Assembly: GCA_013698165.1 (NCBI GenBank)
Contig: JACCVN010000527.1
Location: forward strand, 1 to 15,161
Length of the DNA stretch: 15,161 bases
Origin: Parachlamydiaceae bacterium
Lineage (GTDB): Bacteria; Chlamydiota; Chlamydiia; Chlamydiales; Parachlamydiaceae
Reading direction: 5' to 3'
Shown: positions 1 to 8,698 of the stretch, piece by piece
Numbering within the stretch: the first letter of the stretch is position 1
Layout: each line of letters starts with the position of its first letter
Program-made: the position numbers and the translations under genes
Notes under the pieces: model-generated
Database searches by the model: none
What the model was told of the DNA's origin: nothing
What the model saw: only the letters and a program-made list of their open reading frames with translations

Positions 1-2135
1 GATGAAGAGTCATTGCAAAAAAAATTCACGATGCTCAAGTTATCTTGCCAAGGCAAACACATTTTCTCAGAGGGTATCTTTCATCGGGTCTAGCCCTGCC
101 CGAAGAAAAATTAATTGTTCTTCCTTATGCAGAGATTACGCAACGCTATAAAATCCGACGTCAAAAGCAGCGTAGCACCTATCACACAGTCCCTTCAGAA
201 ATATTTGATCTGGCTCCCGGTGAGATGGTTGTTCATTACAATCATGGAATTGGTAAATTCCTGGGCATTGAAAAAAAACCTGATCATCAAGGTATGATGA
301 CCGAATTTATGACTGTGGAATATGCTGATAATGGAAAGCTCTACGTCCCTCTCAACCAATCTTATTTAATTTCGAAGTACATTGGCGCCAGCGATGAGCT
401 TCCCCGATTGCATGCTTTAGGTAACAATCGATGGAAAAATACTCGGGAAAAAACTGAAGTAGCCATAAGGGAATATGCCACTGATCTGCTGCAAATGTAT
501 GCCAAAAGAGAAATCGTGGGAGGATTTTCTTATGCTCCAGATAGCGATATGCTACATGATTTTGAAGAGGACTTTCCTTATGTCGAAACTGAAGATCAGC
601 TACAATCCATTGCTGCCATAAAAAGTGATATGGTCGAGAAAAAGTGCATGGATCGTCTAATCTGCGGTGATGTGGGATACGGAAAAACTGAAGTCGCTAT
701 GCGTGCAGCTTTTAAGGCAGTTGTCGATGGGGGCAAGCAAGTTGCTTTGTTGGTGCCTACAACGGTTTTGGCGATGCAGCACTACGAAAGTTTTTGCGAA
801 CGGATGGCTAATTTCCCTGTAAACATTGGGGTTTTATCTCGATTTAGAACTCCCAAGCAGATTCGCGAGACACTTAAATCTATTGCTGAAGGGGGCGTTG
901 ATATTGTTATAGGCACTCATCGCATTATCAGCGATGATGTGATCTTCAAAGATCTAGGCCTTGTGATCATCGATGAAGAGCAAAGGTTCGGTGTTAAAGC
1001 CAAAGAGCACCTGAAAAAAGTTAAGGCTGGCGTCGACTGCTTGACGCTTTCAGCCACTCCGATTCCGCGTACACTCTATCTTTCTTTGATTGGGGCACGA
1101 GACATGTCTGTCATTAGCACCCCACCACAAGATCGGCTGCCCATAACGACGACTATAACAGAATCTTCAGAACACCTTTTTCGAACTGCCCTTTTGCGTG
1201 AGCTGGCGCGCGACGGTCAAGCCTATATTATTCACAACCGTGTTGAAACCATATTTGAACTTGCATCAAAGATCACAAAGTTGCTTCCGCAGGCTAGAGT
1301 CGTTGTGTGTCATGGGCAAATGAGTGCAGATGAGATTGATAGGGTGTTCCATGCCTTTAAAAGCGGTCAGGCTGATATTTTGGTAGCGACAACGATCATT
1401 GAAAATGGCATTGATATTCCTAATGCCAATACGATTCTTATTGATCGGGCTGATCAGTTTGGACTTGCTGACCTTTACCAGTTGCGCGGTCGGGTTGGGC
1501 GTTGGAATCGTCGCGCCTATGCCTACTTTTTGGTGCGCAATCAACGCGCCCTTCCGGAGCTCACCAGAAAACGATTAAATGCGTTAGCTGAATCATCAGG
1601 ATACGGTGGAGGAATGAAGCTAGCGATGCGCGATTTAGAAATCAGAGGCGCCGGCAATATTCTAGGCACTGAGCAATCTGGGCAGGTGGCATCCATCGGT
1701 TTTCACCTTTATTGTAAAATGCTTAAACGCACAATTCAAACGCTACAGGGAAAAATTGCTGCCGGCGCTGTTGATGCGCGCATAGAACTTTATCTAGATG
1801 CGCGCGTTCCAGAGGAGTATATTGCTGAGATGAATCTACGCCTTGATATTTACCGACGTTTGGGTGAAGCCAATAATTACGAAGAGATTGATGCGATCTT
1901 TGATGAAGTTAAAGACCGCTTTGGGCCTTTGCCTGATCCTTGCTTATGGCTATATCACTTGACTCGCTTAAAAATCTTTGCCTCGCAAAATGGCTACACT
2001 TCTATTAAACGGGATAAGGTCACGATTATCGCCGAAAAGCAAAGCGGCAAACAAATATCCACTCGAAGGGTGATGATTCCCAAATACAAAACCGCCAAAG
2101 AATTTGAAGCCAAGCTCATAGCTTTATTGAGCTAA
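1..2135 (+). CDS. mfd: Transcription-repair coupling factor Mfd, 3' part (5' end outside window; apparent frameshift at 17-24)
   Basis: Mfd is an ATP-driven DNA translocase that binds RNA polymerase stalled at lesions, displaces it and recruits the UvrA/UvrB excision machinery. Residues below count from the TTG at 45, which is not a real start. The RNA-polymerase-interacting CarD-like domain begins near residue 56 (APGEMVVHYNHGIGKFLGIE). The helicase core follows: Walker A GDVGYGKTE at 208-216, DEEQ at 310-313, SATP at 336-339, ENGIDIPN at 453-460 and QLRGRVGR at 479-486. The translocation (TRG) motif RDLEIRGAGNILG is at 529-541, then a C-terminal domain ending KLIALLS. Complete Mfd is about 1,100 residues, so roughly the first 400 lie to the left. 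The frame read from 45 has a TGA at 3-5, while codons 1-24 are open in another frame, so one A appears to be missing. RVGRWN and ENGID in place of the usual RVGRS and ETGID look chlamydial. The family call is very secure; the integrity of the 5' part is not. Confidence 0.95.
17..24 (+). other. mfd: A8 run: apparent -1 frameshift or missing base in mfd
   Basis: The run of eight A joins two reading frames. Upstream, frame 1 reads DEESLQKK. Downstream, frame 3 reads IHDAQVILPRQTHF and continues into the rest of Mfd. Frame 3 is closed by TGA at 3-5, so the real protein must change frame here, and one additional A would make it continuous. In the upstream frame the site reads CAA AAA AAA, which contains the classical slippery heptamer A_AAA_AAA. 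Explanations are a homopolymer undercall, a true mutation, or slippage during transcription or translation. Only eight upstream codons are visible. Confidence 0.6.
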
Positions 2136-2138
2136 ATC
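2053..2138 (+). repeat. Direct repeat, left copy (mfd 3' end)
   Basis: This 86-bp stretch covers the last codons and the stop of mfd plus three bases beyond it. It recurs at 13858-13943 with an offset of 11,805 bp. Reading by eye, 81 of 86 positions match. The first 43 bases (2053-2095) are identical, and the five mismatches are at 2096, 2120, 2122, 2123 and 2124. This copy completes the long mfd reading frame and ends LIALLS. If a single crossover took place inside the identical 43 bases, everything to the right of it in this copy arrived with the inserted DNA. Confidence 0.95.
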
Positions 2139-2248
2139 TTGGCTGCTGTCTAAACGGATACTTTGTAATTGGCATAAGTCTAATATGGGTAGTTGACAGA
2201 TTTTATTCAAATAACCTCATTAAATACTCTATTTTAATGTTGCTTCGG

Positions 2249-2285
2249 TTTTTTTCTTCGAATTGTCTTTTTTTTGTCTTTTTTT
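2249..2285 (+). repeat. Tandem T-tracts upstream of the giant gene
   Basis: Three T runs of 7, 8 and 7 bases occur in 37 bp (2249-2255, 2268-2275, 2279-2285). The last two come from a duplicated TTGTCTTTTTTT unit (2263-2274 and 2274-2285). The block sits about 20 bp upstream of the extended -10 element. It could act as curved or AT-rich upstream promoter DNA, or as a homopolymer that varies in length. It has no GC-rich stem before it, so it does not look like an intrinsic terminator for mfd. Confidence 0.5.
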
Positions 2286-2305
2286 AGATTCAAAAATTAA
2301 ATTAC

Positions 2306-2314
2306 TGGTATAAT
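2306..2314 (+). promoter_or_regulatory. Extended -10 promoter for the giant gene
   Basis: TGGTATAAT is a full TATAAT hexamer (2309-2314) preceded by the TGn extension, which allows sigma-70-type recognition without a strong -35. No good -35 hexamer is present 16-18 bp upstream. Transcription would start near 2321, giving a leader of about 30 nt before the ATG at 2351. The region to its left is T-rich. Confidence 0.6.
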
Positions 2315-2339
2315 AATATTTATTAGGTGATCTTATAAT

Positions 2340-2344
2340 AGGAG
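2340..2344 (+). promoter_or_regulatory. Ribosome-binding site of the giant gene
   Basis: AGGAG lies 6 nt before the ATG at 2351. An in-frame TAG at 2339-2341 closes the frame immediately upstream, so translation cannot begin earlier. Together these fix the start of the giant protein with good confidence. Confidence 0.8.
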
Positions 2345-2350
2345 ATTGTT

Positions 2351-5300
2351 ATGCTTGTACCGGGTAATTTCCCAGATGAGTCAACTGTGCAATTTTTAAA
2401 TTCACTCGATCAATTAGAAGGCAGTGAAGCATACAATTTAATTGGCAATAATCGAGTTTCTTATCAAAACTCTCTCGAGTTAATTATAAAAGATAAATCC
2501 TCTGCTAAGGAGCACTTAAAAGCATTAAATATTATCTGCGAACAAATTAATTATGACAAAACATTTAATGGTTCTGAAATGCGAATCATCAAAATCTGTT
2601 CGGAAAGTGGTCTAATTAAAAATCTATTACACATGGCAATTTCTTATGGAAATATTCAATTAGTAGAAGATCTTTTGGAGTCTGGTGCTGATCCTAACTG
2701 CCTTGATAAAAACAGCTTAACACCATTCTCCTATCTGATAGTCTGTGATCTACCACAAGAAAAAAAATTACAAATTGCACAACTCTTGTTAAAAACACCA
2801 AAAATACATTTAGAAAGTAATTTATTACACACGGCAATAAGTTATGCCGATGTTGAATTTGTGAAAATGTTTCTGAATGCAGGTGTGAATCCGAATGGAC
2901 TAGATAATGAGGGTATATCTCTGTTTGGGTTTCTTATAAGCCTTAAAATGCCAAAAGAAACTCAGCTTGAAATTGCTGAGCTTTTATTAAAATCCCCAAA
3001 TTTTGACACAAGTTTAATTAATGATTATTTGAGTATAGCTTTTAAATATGAAAAATTTAACATTATTAAGATGCTATTGGAGTATGGTGCTTCTACAGAT
3101 GTAATTGATGAGAAATTTACTTTTAAACAAGATTTCCATTACTATCTGGGCCATTACGCGAATCACGATGTAGTGTTTGATATTTTTAAAACACATCCCA
3201 TATTAAAAGAAATTAATCAAACCATAAAAGAAAAATTTTTTAAAATTTGGGTAAATCCGTCAAACTATAAAAACACACACTTTACACATGATGAGTTAGC
3301 ATTAGTTGGTGACATCTTCAAACTACCTTCTTTTGGAAAAGCGTTCCCCAACTTAGCCACCCTCTTCCTCAAAATTATTGCAGCACAAACTCCAGAACTA
3401 ATAGGCCCTTGTTTAGATGCTATCCCGGGATTGGCAACAGCTCAACAAGGAAAGGAATTGATGCGTGAGGCAGTCGAAACCAATAACCCTTTGTTGGTAG
3501 TAGAACTTTTAAAAAGAAAATTCAATGTTGCAAAAATTTATGGGTCTCCTCTTGTCAAGGTTTCAGCCTTGACTGTTAATCACTTAACATCTTGGGAACA
3601 TGCTATCCAAAACAATTTGCCTGAATTAGCTGAATTAATGCTTCACAGTGGGATTTCTATCAATGCTCCGAATCAGCAAGGACAAACAGCTTTTGCCTTC
3701 TTGTTAAAAGAACCCATGTCTTGGAATACCCATAAAGAAATCATTAGCTGGATGATTGCGCATGGTGCAGACGTAGAGTGTACTAACCAAGAAGGGAAAA
3801 CACTACTTTCTCACATTACTAATCAGATTGAATCCCTTCGCAATAAAATTGTGAATGAAAAGAAAGCAGAATCAGATTCCTGGTGGAATAAAATTGAAAT
3901 TCCTTGGGCGATTATTCTTCAGCTGTTAAACAAAAATGCTACACTTTCCGTGAAAGACCAGTGGATAATTTTTGAGCTTGCTATCTACCACAACCAGCTC
4001 ACCGTTGCTTCTTTACTTACAAAACGGCTAATAAGCTCTCTTAATCAGCAGGCCGATCCGAGTTTTTTTAAACCCGTCACTTTCCCTCTATTTGTCAGGC
4101 TCTCAGCTCTCCGTAATGATAGTTGGAAGAAGCAAATTCTAAAAGATTGGGTAAAGTCAGGTTTCAATCTTGATGAATTTGTTGATCCAAACGGCACGAC
4201 TTTGCTTCATTATCATATTCAGAAGAAAAATTATCCTTTGGCTGCGTTTTTGATTAGCCTGGGGGCAGAGATTCATCATGCGGATAAAAATGGTGAGACT
4301 GGAATAAGTTGCCTTGAAAAACGGAATATTAATCCTGAATCTCTGTTCAACTATGCTCGGTCATTCATTAAGGGTACTTCAGTCACACAAGCATTAAGCC
4401 AAGAGCTGTCTCTCAACAATTTAGGCCATTTGCTGGGCGACGATTTTATAGGGAAAATGACTGATGCTATTGGAAAGCCTCTAGAAGGCAACATGCACAG
4501 TCAATCTATATTTTTCATGCATAAGATTCTCGATTATTTGCTTGAAAAACATGAAAAAACATTGCCTACTGAGTTTAAAAGCAAAATGATAACCTTTAAT
4601 CGTCAAATACAGAATGCTCAAAGTTTAGCCCTTCAATCCGAAGACATCAGTTCTATGGATCCAAGTAGTCCTTTTTATGCTTTTTCCATTAGACTTCTTG
4701 TCGATCAAGTTAAAAATCAACTTAATGCACTTCCGGAAGATGAAATTTTATGGATCCCTTATGGTTGGGGAGGGGCAAAAGGCCATGCTACGATGGTTGG
4801 CTGTCAAAAAATTAAGGAAGGCTGGAGATTTACAGTTATCAACACCGGTGCAGGAATTGGATATCATGAACTTCTGCCTGGAGAAAGATTAAAAGTGGAT
4901 ACCACTCGTTCATTTATTATTCCCCAAGAAGTCATCCAAGAAGGTATTTTACTCCAACAAATTTTTGAACCTCTAATTTTAGGGTCCAGTACTTTATATG
5001 AGGTTACTAATAAAAGGATTCCTTATCGTGCCTATAGCAAAGATGATATTTATGCCATTTTTCAGTCATTTTCTATCAATGCCTCTAAAGAACAAATGAT
5101 AGACACAGAAAAACCTTCTGTATGGATGAAAGAACAGTTGTCGGGAACTTGTAGTCTTCGTTGTTTGTTAGCTTCCATGAAAATGGTTGTTGGAGAAAAA
5201 TACTTTAAAAAGTTAAGACCGCTAATTGATCAGGATGTGACAGAAATCGGTTTTGAGCAACATATAAATTTCATCCAATACGACGACTCCCTTGCGAAGT

Positions 5301-8300
5301 TTTTCAGTGAAGTGATTCCTCGTCTTTTTGATCACATAGTGAAAGATGTAAAAAGAAAACGTGTTTATACCCCACTTCAGATCAATCGATTAAAGAAATG
5401 GTCTTCGATGCGAAAAGAATTGCAACAGGTTTTACCTCCTCAAAGATCAGAGAAACCTAGTTTTGTTTATACTCCTCAAATTGTTTCCGCTACAGACCAA
5501 GTTAGGATATCCATTCAAAAAACCCAAAAAATTCCAACCATTACCCCAAGCGAAGGCACAAAAAAAACTTCTAAAATTCTGCCTCTACCATTGACGGATG
5601 TTAAACTAATTGTAAATGGGAAGGCTTTGCTGTCAGCTTTATCTAATTATGAAAAATATTTGGATTCTCTTCCTATAATTGACAAGGAAACCGAAAGCGC
5701 CATTACCCAATTTCTTATCTCTTTATCAAAAACCTTGATCAGAAAAAACGGAAAACCCAAAAAAACCCTATGCGAGACTTTAAAAGATGATCCTACCATG
5801 TGTCAAATAGCCATTAACCATATTAACAGAATTGCCACAATCTTATACGATGCTCAAAATCCGCAATTTTATAATGGGATGAGGAAAATCGCTTTCAATA
5901 GCGCATTAGCAATGGGTTGGATTCTTGGAGATATGATCGATGAACATCATCAATATCCTTCGGAAGGTAGATTAAAAAACTATGCTCTACCAGCTTCAAA
6001 TCTTAGTAGTTTTTTTTCAAATACTATATCACCGTTGCTTGACCCAGAAGCCATTCAGGATTTAATTCGCTTAAATACCTTTTTCAATCAAAGTAAAATT
6101 GAGGATCATAGAGAACTTTTTACCTTTAGTCATGCTTTTCATTCTGAGCACTACAAAAATTTATTAGAGCTACATAAGGATTGCACTGAATATGCTTATG
6201 CAAAGGCTCATATCAAATTGTTAAATGAAAATCAAAAAGAACAAGCTAATTTAAGATTTCAAAAACAAATAGAACCTTTTCTTAGCATAAAAGCTGACTT
6301 TGAGCAAGATGAATGGCTTGCAAACTACTGTTGGAGCAATAATGTCTTACCACAACATTTTCTTAACTTGAGAAGTATGGCTATGATGGCCAAAATGGAA
6401 TCTCTTTCCGGACGACCAGAGAAGGCCACAACTTCGACGTTCATGGTTTCGGGGCCAATGATCAACCAGACAGAAGATTATCGCAATTTGATAATGACCT
6501 ATAGCTCTTTTGGTCTAGCTCCTCACATTAATAATCTAACCATTTCTAAACAACTAGGCGAATCCTTTTTACCAAAAAACAAAGATGACGCAACCATTTC
6601 AGGTACAGTACCGATCAATTATGCTTATTTGAGTCCAATCACACAAAACAAAGTGGTCACTCAATCGACTCCTCGTTTTCGCGAACTTTTAAGCTTACGA
6701 TCCCCCTTTGTAAAAAACACAGTTTTAAATGCCGCAATTGCATTAACGATGCTTTTGGATTATTTTGAAATGAACCTCTCAGAGCTGACAAAGCAAGATT
6801 CACGGATCGTATTTGCGGTCTCCATGATGGCACAATTAAGGTGTCATCATGCCTTTAAGATCAAACCGGCATTGGTCGATGAGTTCCTCACTTTTTTTAA
6901 TCATGGAATTGATCACTTTCAAACACAGATTCAGGGCAATATTCAGAAGAAAGGAAGCCTCCAAGCTTTGCTTTTTTTGCTAGATCAAAAACAGCGTCTT
7001 ATTAGACAAATACATCTTCACGGATTAAAGCAATCATCAATTTATGAAAGTATCGAGCCTGTTCGCAATGAAATAAGGGCCTGGCGCCACTCACCTGAAT
7101 GTCAAAATCCGACCGATCAACAGTACCTTTGCTTGATCCTATTAGACAGCTATAATATTAAAGAAAAGCTTAAAGCTGATGAGATTAAAGAAATCATCAC
7201 TTTAAGAACCGAATTTGCCAGCAGTATCCAATCTAATGGTGAAAATCCTAATTTTTTTCCTCAACTTCGTCAATCTGCTGAAAAAGTTCCCATAAAGCAT
7301 CAGGCAGCTATTAAAGCTTATATGCTCGAAAATCCTCAAATTTGCATCGAACTGTTAAAGCTTTATAACGTTGAAGTTCCCTCAGGCCAATGGAAGGAAA
7401 TGGCATTTCCTCATTATTCTTTAGAATTGTCCAATATCTTATATCAAGTCGATATCCTGAATGGCATTGTCAAAAAAAATGGGCAAAGTTTGGTTGCGAT
7501 TGACGATATCAAAAATAGTTCGCAATATAAAGAGCTCTTTGCTGACAAACGACTTACCGGTATTAGAGATAACCAAAATCCACTCCATATCCTTAGCGAA
7601 GATTTGCATGGAGCGATCCGCTTTAATACCAGCAATATGATGGATGACAGGATTAGACTAAACCACGTTCAGCGTGAAATAAATGGAGAATGGTATGCCT
7701 ATATATCAAGAAATTCAGAAACTTATTTTGTCACAAACGATTATAAAAGCATCACACTGACTCCTCCCTTATTGCCACCTTTACCTGATCTAGATCAATT
7801 ACTCATTTTCCAAAAAGCAGGGTCTTCTAAATCTGAATATCTCATCGTCGATAAAAGTTCTTATGCTCCAAAATACATTTTAGATGACGAAGGCTACTTT
7901 CATTTTCCTGTTGGACCAAACGCCAAACGATATGAATGGTGCAAAGTTGACAGCACAAAAGAAAGTAGCTGTCTAAGCAGCTTTGACCCTGATGCCATTC
8001 TATGGAAGCCTGCTCCATCATCCTCTGAGGGCCATTATCCTCCTCTTCTAATTTCTCCGAAATATCATGATGAACAGGGGAATCCCATCTCTTTTGTGTA
8101 TGAAAAAGGAAAATGGAAATGGGAATCTTCAAAGCATCTTTATCTTTCTCAAAATCAAGCAATTGGGATCAAAGACGTAGACCGTTATCTAGTTCTGGAA
8201 GATAAAGACGGAGAAAGAGTGGTACTTTTACCTTATCAAACATTGACACAGCTCAAAGAATCCAAAAGCTTTCCCTCAACATGCTTGAGAATAAAATTGG

Positions 8301-8698
8301 AAAATGACAAACCAGCTTCCCGTATCCCCACAATAAATGCTTATCTTTCCTATTTGGTTTTAGGAAAAGCAAATACACCTGCAGACTATGCTTTGGCTAT
8401 GGATTATTTAAAGAAAGCATTTCGTTTTGAAGGATATAAAGTAAAAGCAAAGGCTTCGGCAGAGGATATTCTGGCTGAGAAAGAAATTCATTTTGAACGT
8501 AGTAATGGTGAAGATCTGCGCATTTTAGGTTGGATTTTTAATCTCACCGGAGAAAAAAAAGACAAAACAGGATCGATGGATGCTATTCGGCTATATGCTG
8601 CTTGGCTTGTTCATGATAATTTGAAACGCAATCCCACTAGAAGCATTCAACTTCAAACCATTGAACCTAAAAAAATGAACAAGCAAAACCAGATTTAA
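2351..8698 (+). CDS. Giant ankyrin-repeat protein, N-terminal part (2,115 aa before the frame break)
   Basis: The function is unknown. At least six ankyrin-like units are visible, around residues 90-128, 156-195, 222-252, 413-450, 460-490 and 615-650, with LLH, LLESGADPN and LISLGAE type consensus. Ankyrin repeats bind proteins and are common in effectors of amoeba symbionts. Residues 800-840 hold WIPYGWGGAKGHATMVG and NTGAGIGYHE; residues 931-938 hold SGTCSLRC. Conserved-looking His812, His839 and Cys934 suggest a cysteine hydrolase-like domain, which is not proven. Residues about 1080-1560 are mainly helical, and 1800-2040 contain beta-rich aromatic stretches. The C-terminal segment (2045-2095) pairs an ALAMDYLKKA helix with an AIRLYAAWLVH motif. 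No signal peptide or membrane segment was seen. Translation starts at 2351 (AGGAG 6 nt upstream, in-frame stop just before). The last seven codons after the A7 run look like frameshift read-out, because the coding pattern continues in the next frame. Confidence 0.85.
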   Translation: MLVPGNFPDESTVQFLNSLDQLEGSEAYNLIGNNRVSYQNSLELIIKDKSSAKEHLKALNIICEQINYDKTFNGSEMRIIKICSESGLIKNLLHMAISYGNIQLVEDLLESGADPNCLDKNSLTPFSYLIVCDLPQEKKLQIAQLLLKTPKIHLESNLLHTAISYADVEFVKMFLNAGVNPNGLDNEGISLFGFLISLKMPKETQLEIAELLLKSPNFDTSLINDYLSIAFKYEKFNIIKMLLEYGASTDVIDEKFTFKQDFHYYLGHYANHDVVFDIFKTHPILKEINQTIKEKFFKIWVNPSNYKNTHFTHDELALVGDIFKLPSFGKAFPNLATLFLKIIAAQTPELIGPCLDAIPGLATAQQGKELMREAVETNNPLLVVELLKRKFNVAKIYGSPLVKVSALTVNHLTSWEHAIQNNLPELAELMLHSGISINAPNQQGQTAFAFLLKEPMSWNTHKEIISWMIAHGADVECTNQEGKTLLSHITNQIESLRNKIVNEKKAESDSWWNKIEIPWAIILQLLNKNATLSVKDQWIIFELAIYHNQLTVASLLTKRLISSLNQQADPSFFKPVTFPLFVRLSALRNDSWKKQILKDWVKSGFNLDEFVDPNGTTLLHYHIQKKNYPLAAFLISLGAEIHHADKNGETGISCLEKRNINPESLFNYARSFIKGTSVTQALSQELSLNNLGHLLGDDFIGKMTDAIGKPLEGNMHSQSIFFMHKILDYLLEKHEKTLPTEFKSKMITFNRQIQNAQSLALQSEDISSMDPSSPFYAFSIRLLVDQVKNQLNALPEDEILWIPYGWGGAKGHATMVGCQKIKEGWRFTVINTGAGIGYHELLPGERLKVDTTRSFIIPQEVIQEGILLQQIFEPLILGSSTLYEVTNKRIPYRAYSKDDIYAIFQSFSINASKEQMIDTEKPSVWMKEQLSGTCSLRCLLASMKMVVGEKYFKKLRPLIDQDVTEIGFEQHINFIQYDDSLAKFFSEVIPRLFDHIVKDVKRKRVYTPLQINRLKKWSSMRKELQQVLPPQRSEKPSFVYTPQIVSATDQVRISIQKTQKIPTITPSEGTKKTSKILPLPLTDVKLIVNGKALLSALSNYEKYLDSLPIIDKETESAITQFLISLSKTLIRKNGKPKKTLCETLKDDPTMCQIAINHINRIATILYDAQNPQFYNGMRKIAFNSALAMGWILGDMIDEHHQYPSEGRLKNYALPASNLSSFFSNTISPLLDPEAIQDLIRLNTFFNQSKIEDHRELFTFSHAFHSEHYKNLLELHKDCTEYAYAKAHIKLLNENQKEQANLRFQKQIEPFLSIKADFEQDEWLANYCWSNNVLPQHFLNLRSMAMMAKMESLSGRPEKATTSTFMVSGPMINQTEDYRNLIMTYSSFGLAPHINNLTISKQLGESFLPKNKDDATISGTVPINYAYLSPITQNKVVTQSTPRFRELLSLRSPFVKNTVLNAAIALTMLLDYFEMNLSELTKQDSRIVFAVSMMAQLRCHHAFKIKPALVDEFLTFFNHGIDHFQTQIQGNIQKKGSLQALLFLLDQKQRLIRQIHLHGLKQSSIYESIEPVRNEIRAWRHSPECQNPTDQQYLCLILLDSYNIKEKLKADEIKEIITLRTEFASSIQSNGENPNFFPQLRQSAEKVPIKHQAAIKAYMLENPQICIELLKLYNVEVPSGQWKEMAFPHYSLELSNILYQVDILNGIVKKNGQSLVAIDDIKNSSQYKELFADKRLTGIRDNQNPLHILSEDLHGAIRFNTSNMMDDRIRLNHVQREINGEWYAYISRNSETYFVTNDYKSITLTPPLLPPLPDLDQLLIFQKAGSSKSEYLIVDKSSYAPKYILDDEGYFHFPVGPNAKRYEWCKVDSTKESSCLSSFDPDAILWKPAPSSSEGHYPPLLISPKYHDEQGNPISFVYEKGKWKWESSKHLYLSQNQAIGIKDVDRYLVLEDKDGERVVLLPYQTLTQLKESKSFPSTCLRIKLENDKPASRIPTINAYLSYLVLGKANTPADYALAMDYLKKAFRFEGYKVKAKASAEDILAEKEIHFERSNGEDLRILGWIFNLTGEKKDKTGSMDAIRLYAAWLVHDNLKRNPTRSIQLQTIEPKKMNKQNQI
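8669..8675 (+). other. A7 run where the giant reading frame shifts by -1
   Basis: The upstream frame reads CCT AAA AAA ATG and ends at TAA 8696-8698. The -1 frame is closed by TAA at 8668-8670 but open from 8671 to 13839. One extra A gives PKKNEQAKPDLKADVSKW and a single frame of 3,830 codons including the stop. The codons between 8671 and 8794 look coding (several Trp, Lys and Asp) and have no obvious start. The site is T_AAA_AAA, not a classical X_XXY_YYZ heptamer, so transcriptional slippage, mutation or a base-calling error fits better than tandem ribosomal slippage. Confidence 0.75.

Noticed and set aside
2249..2285. Possible intrinsic terminator for mfd
   Set aside because: There are T runs but no stable GC-rich inverted repeat before them; the nearest stem (ATTAAA...TTTAAT at about 2219-2238) is short and AT-only.
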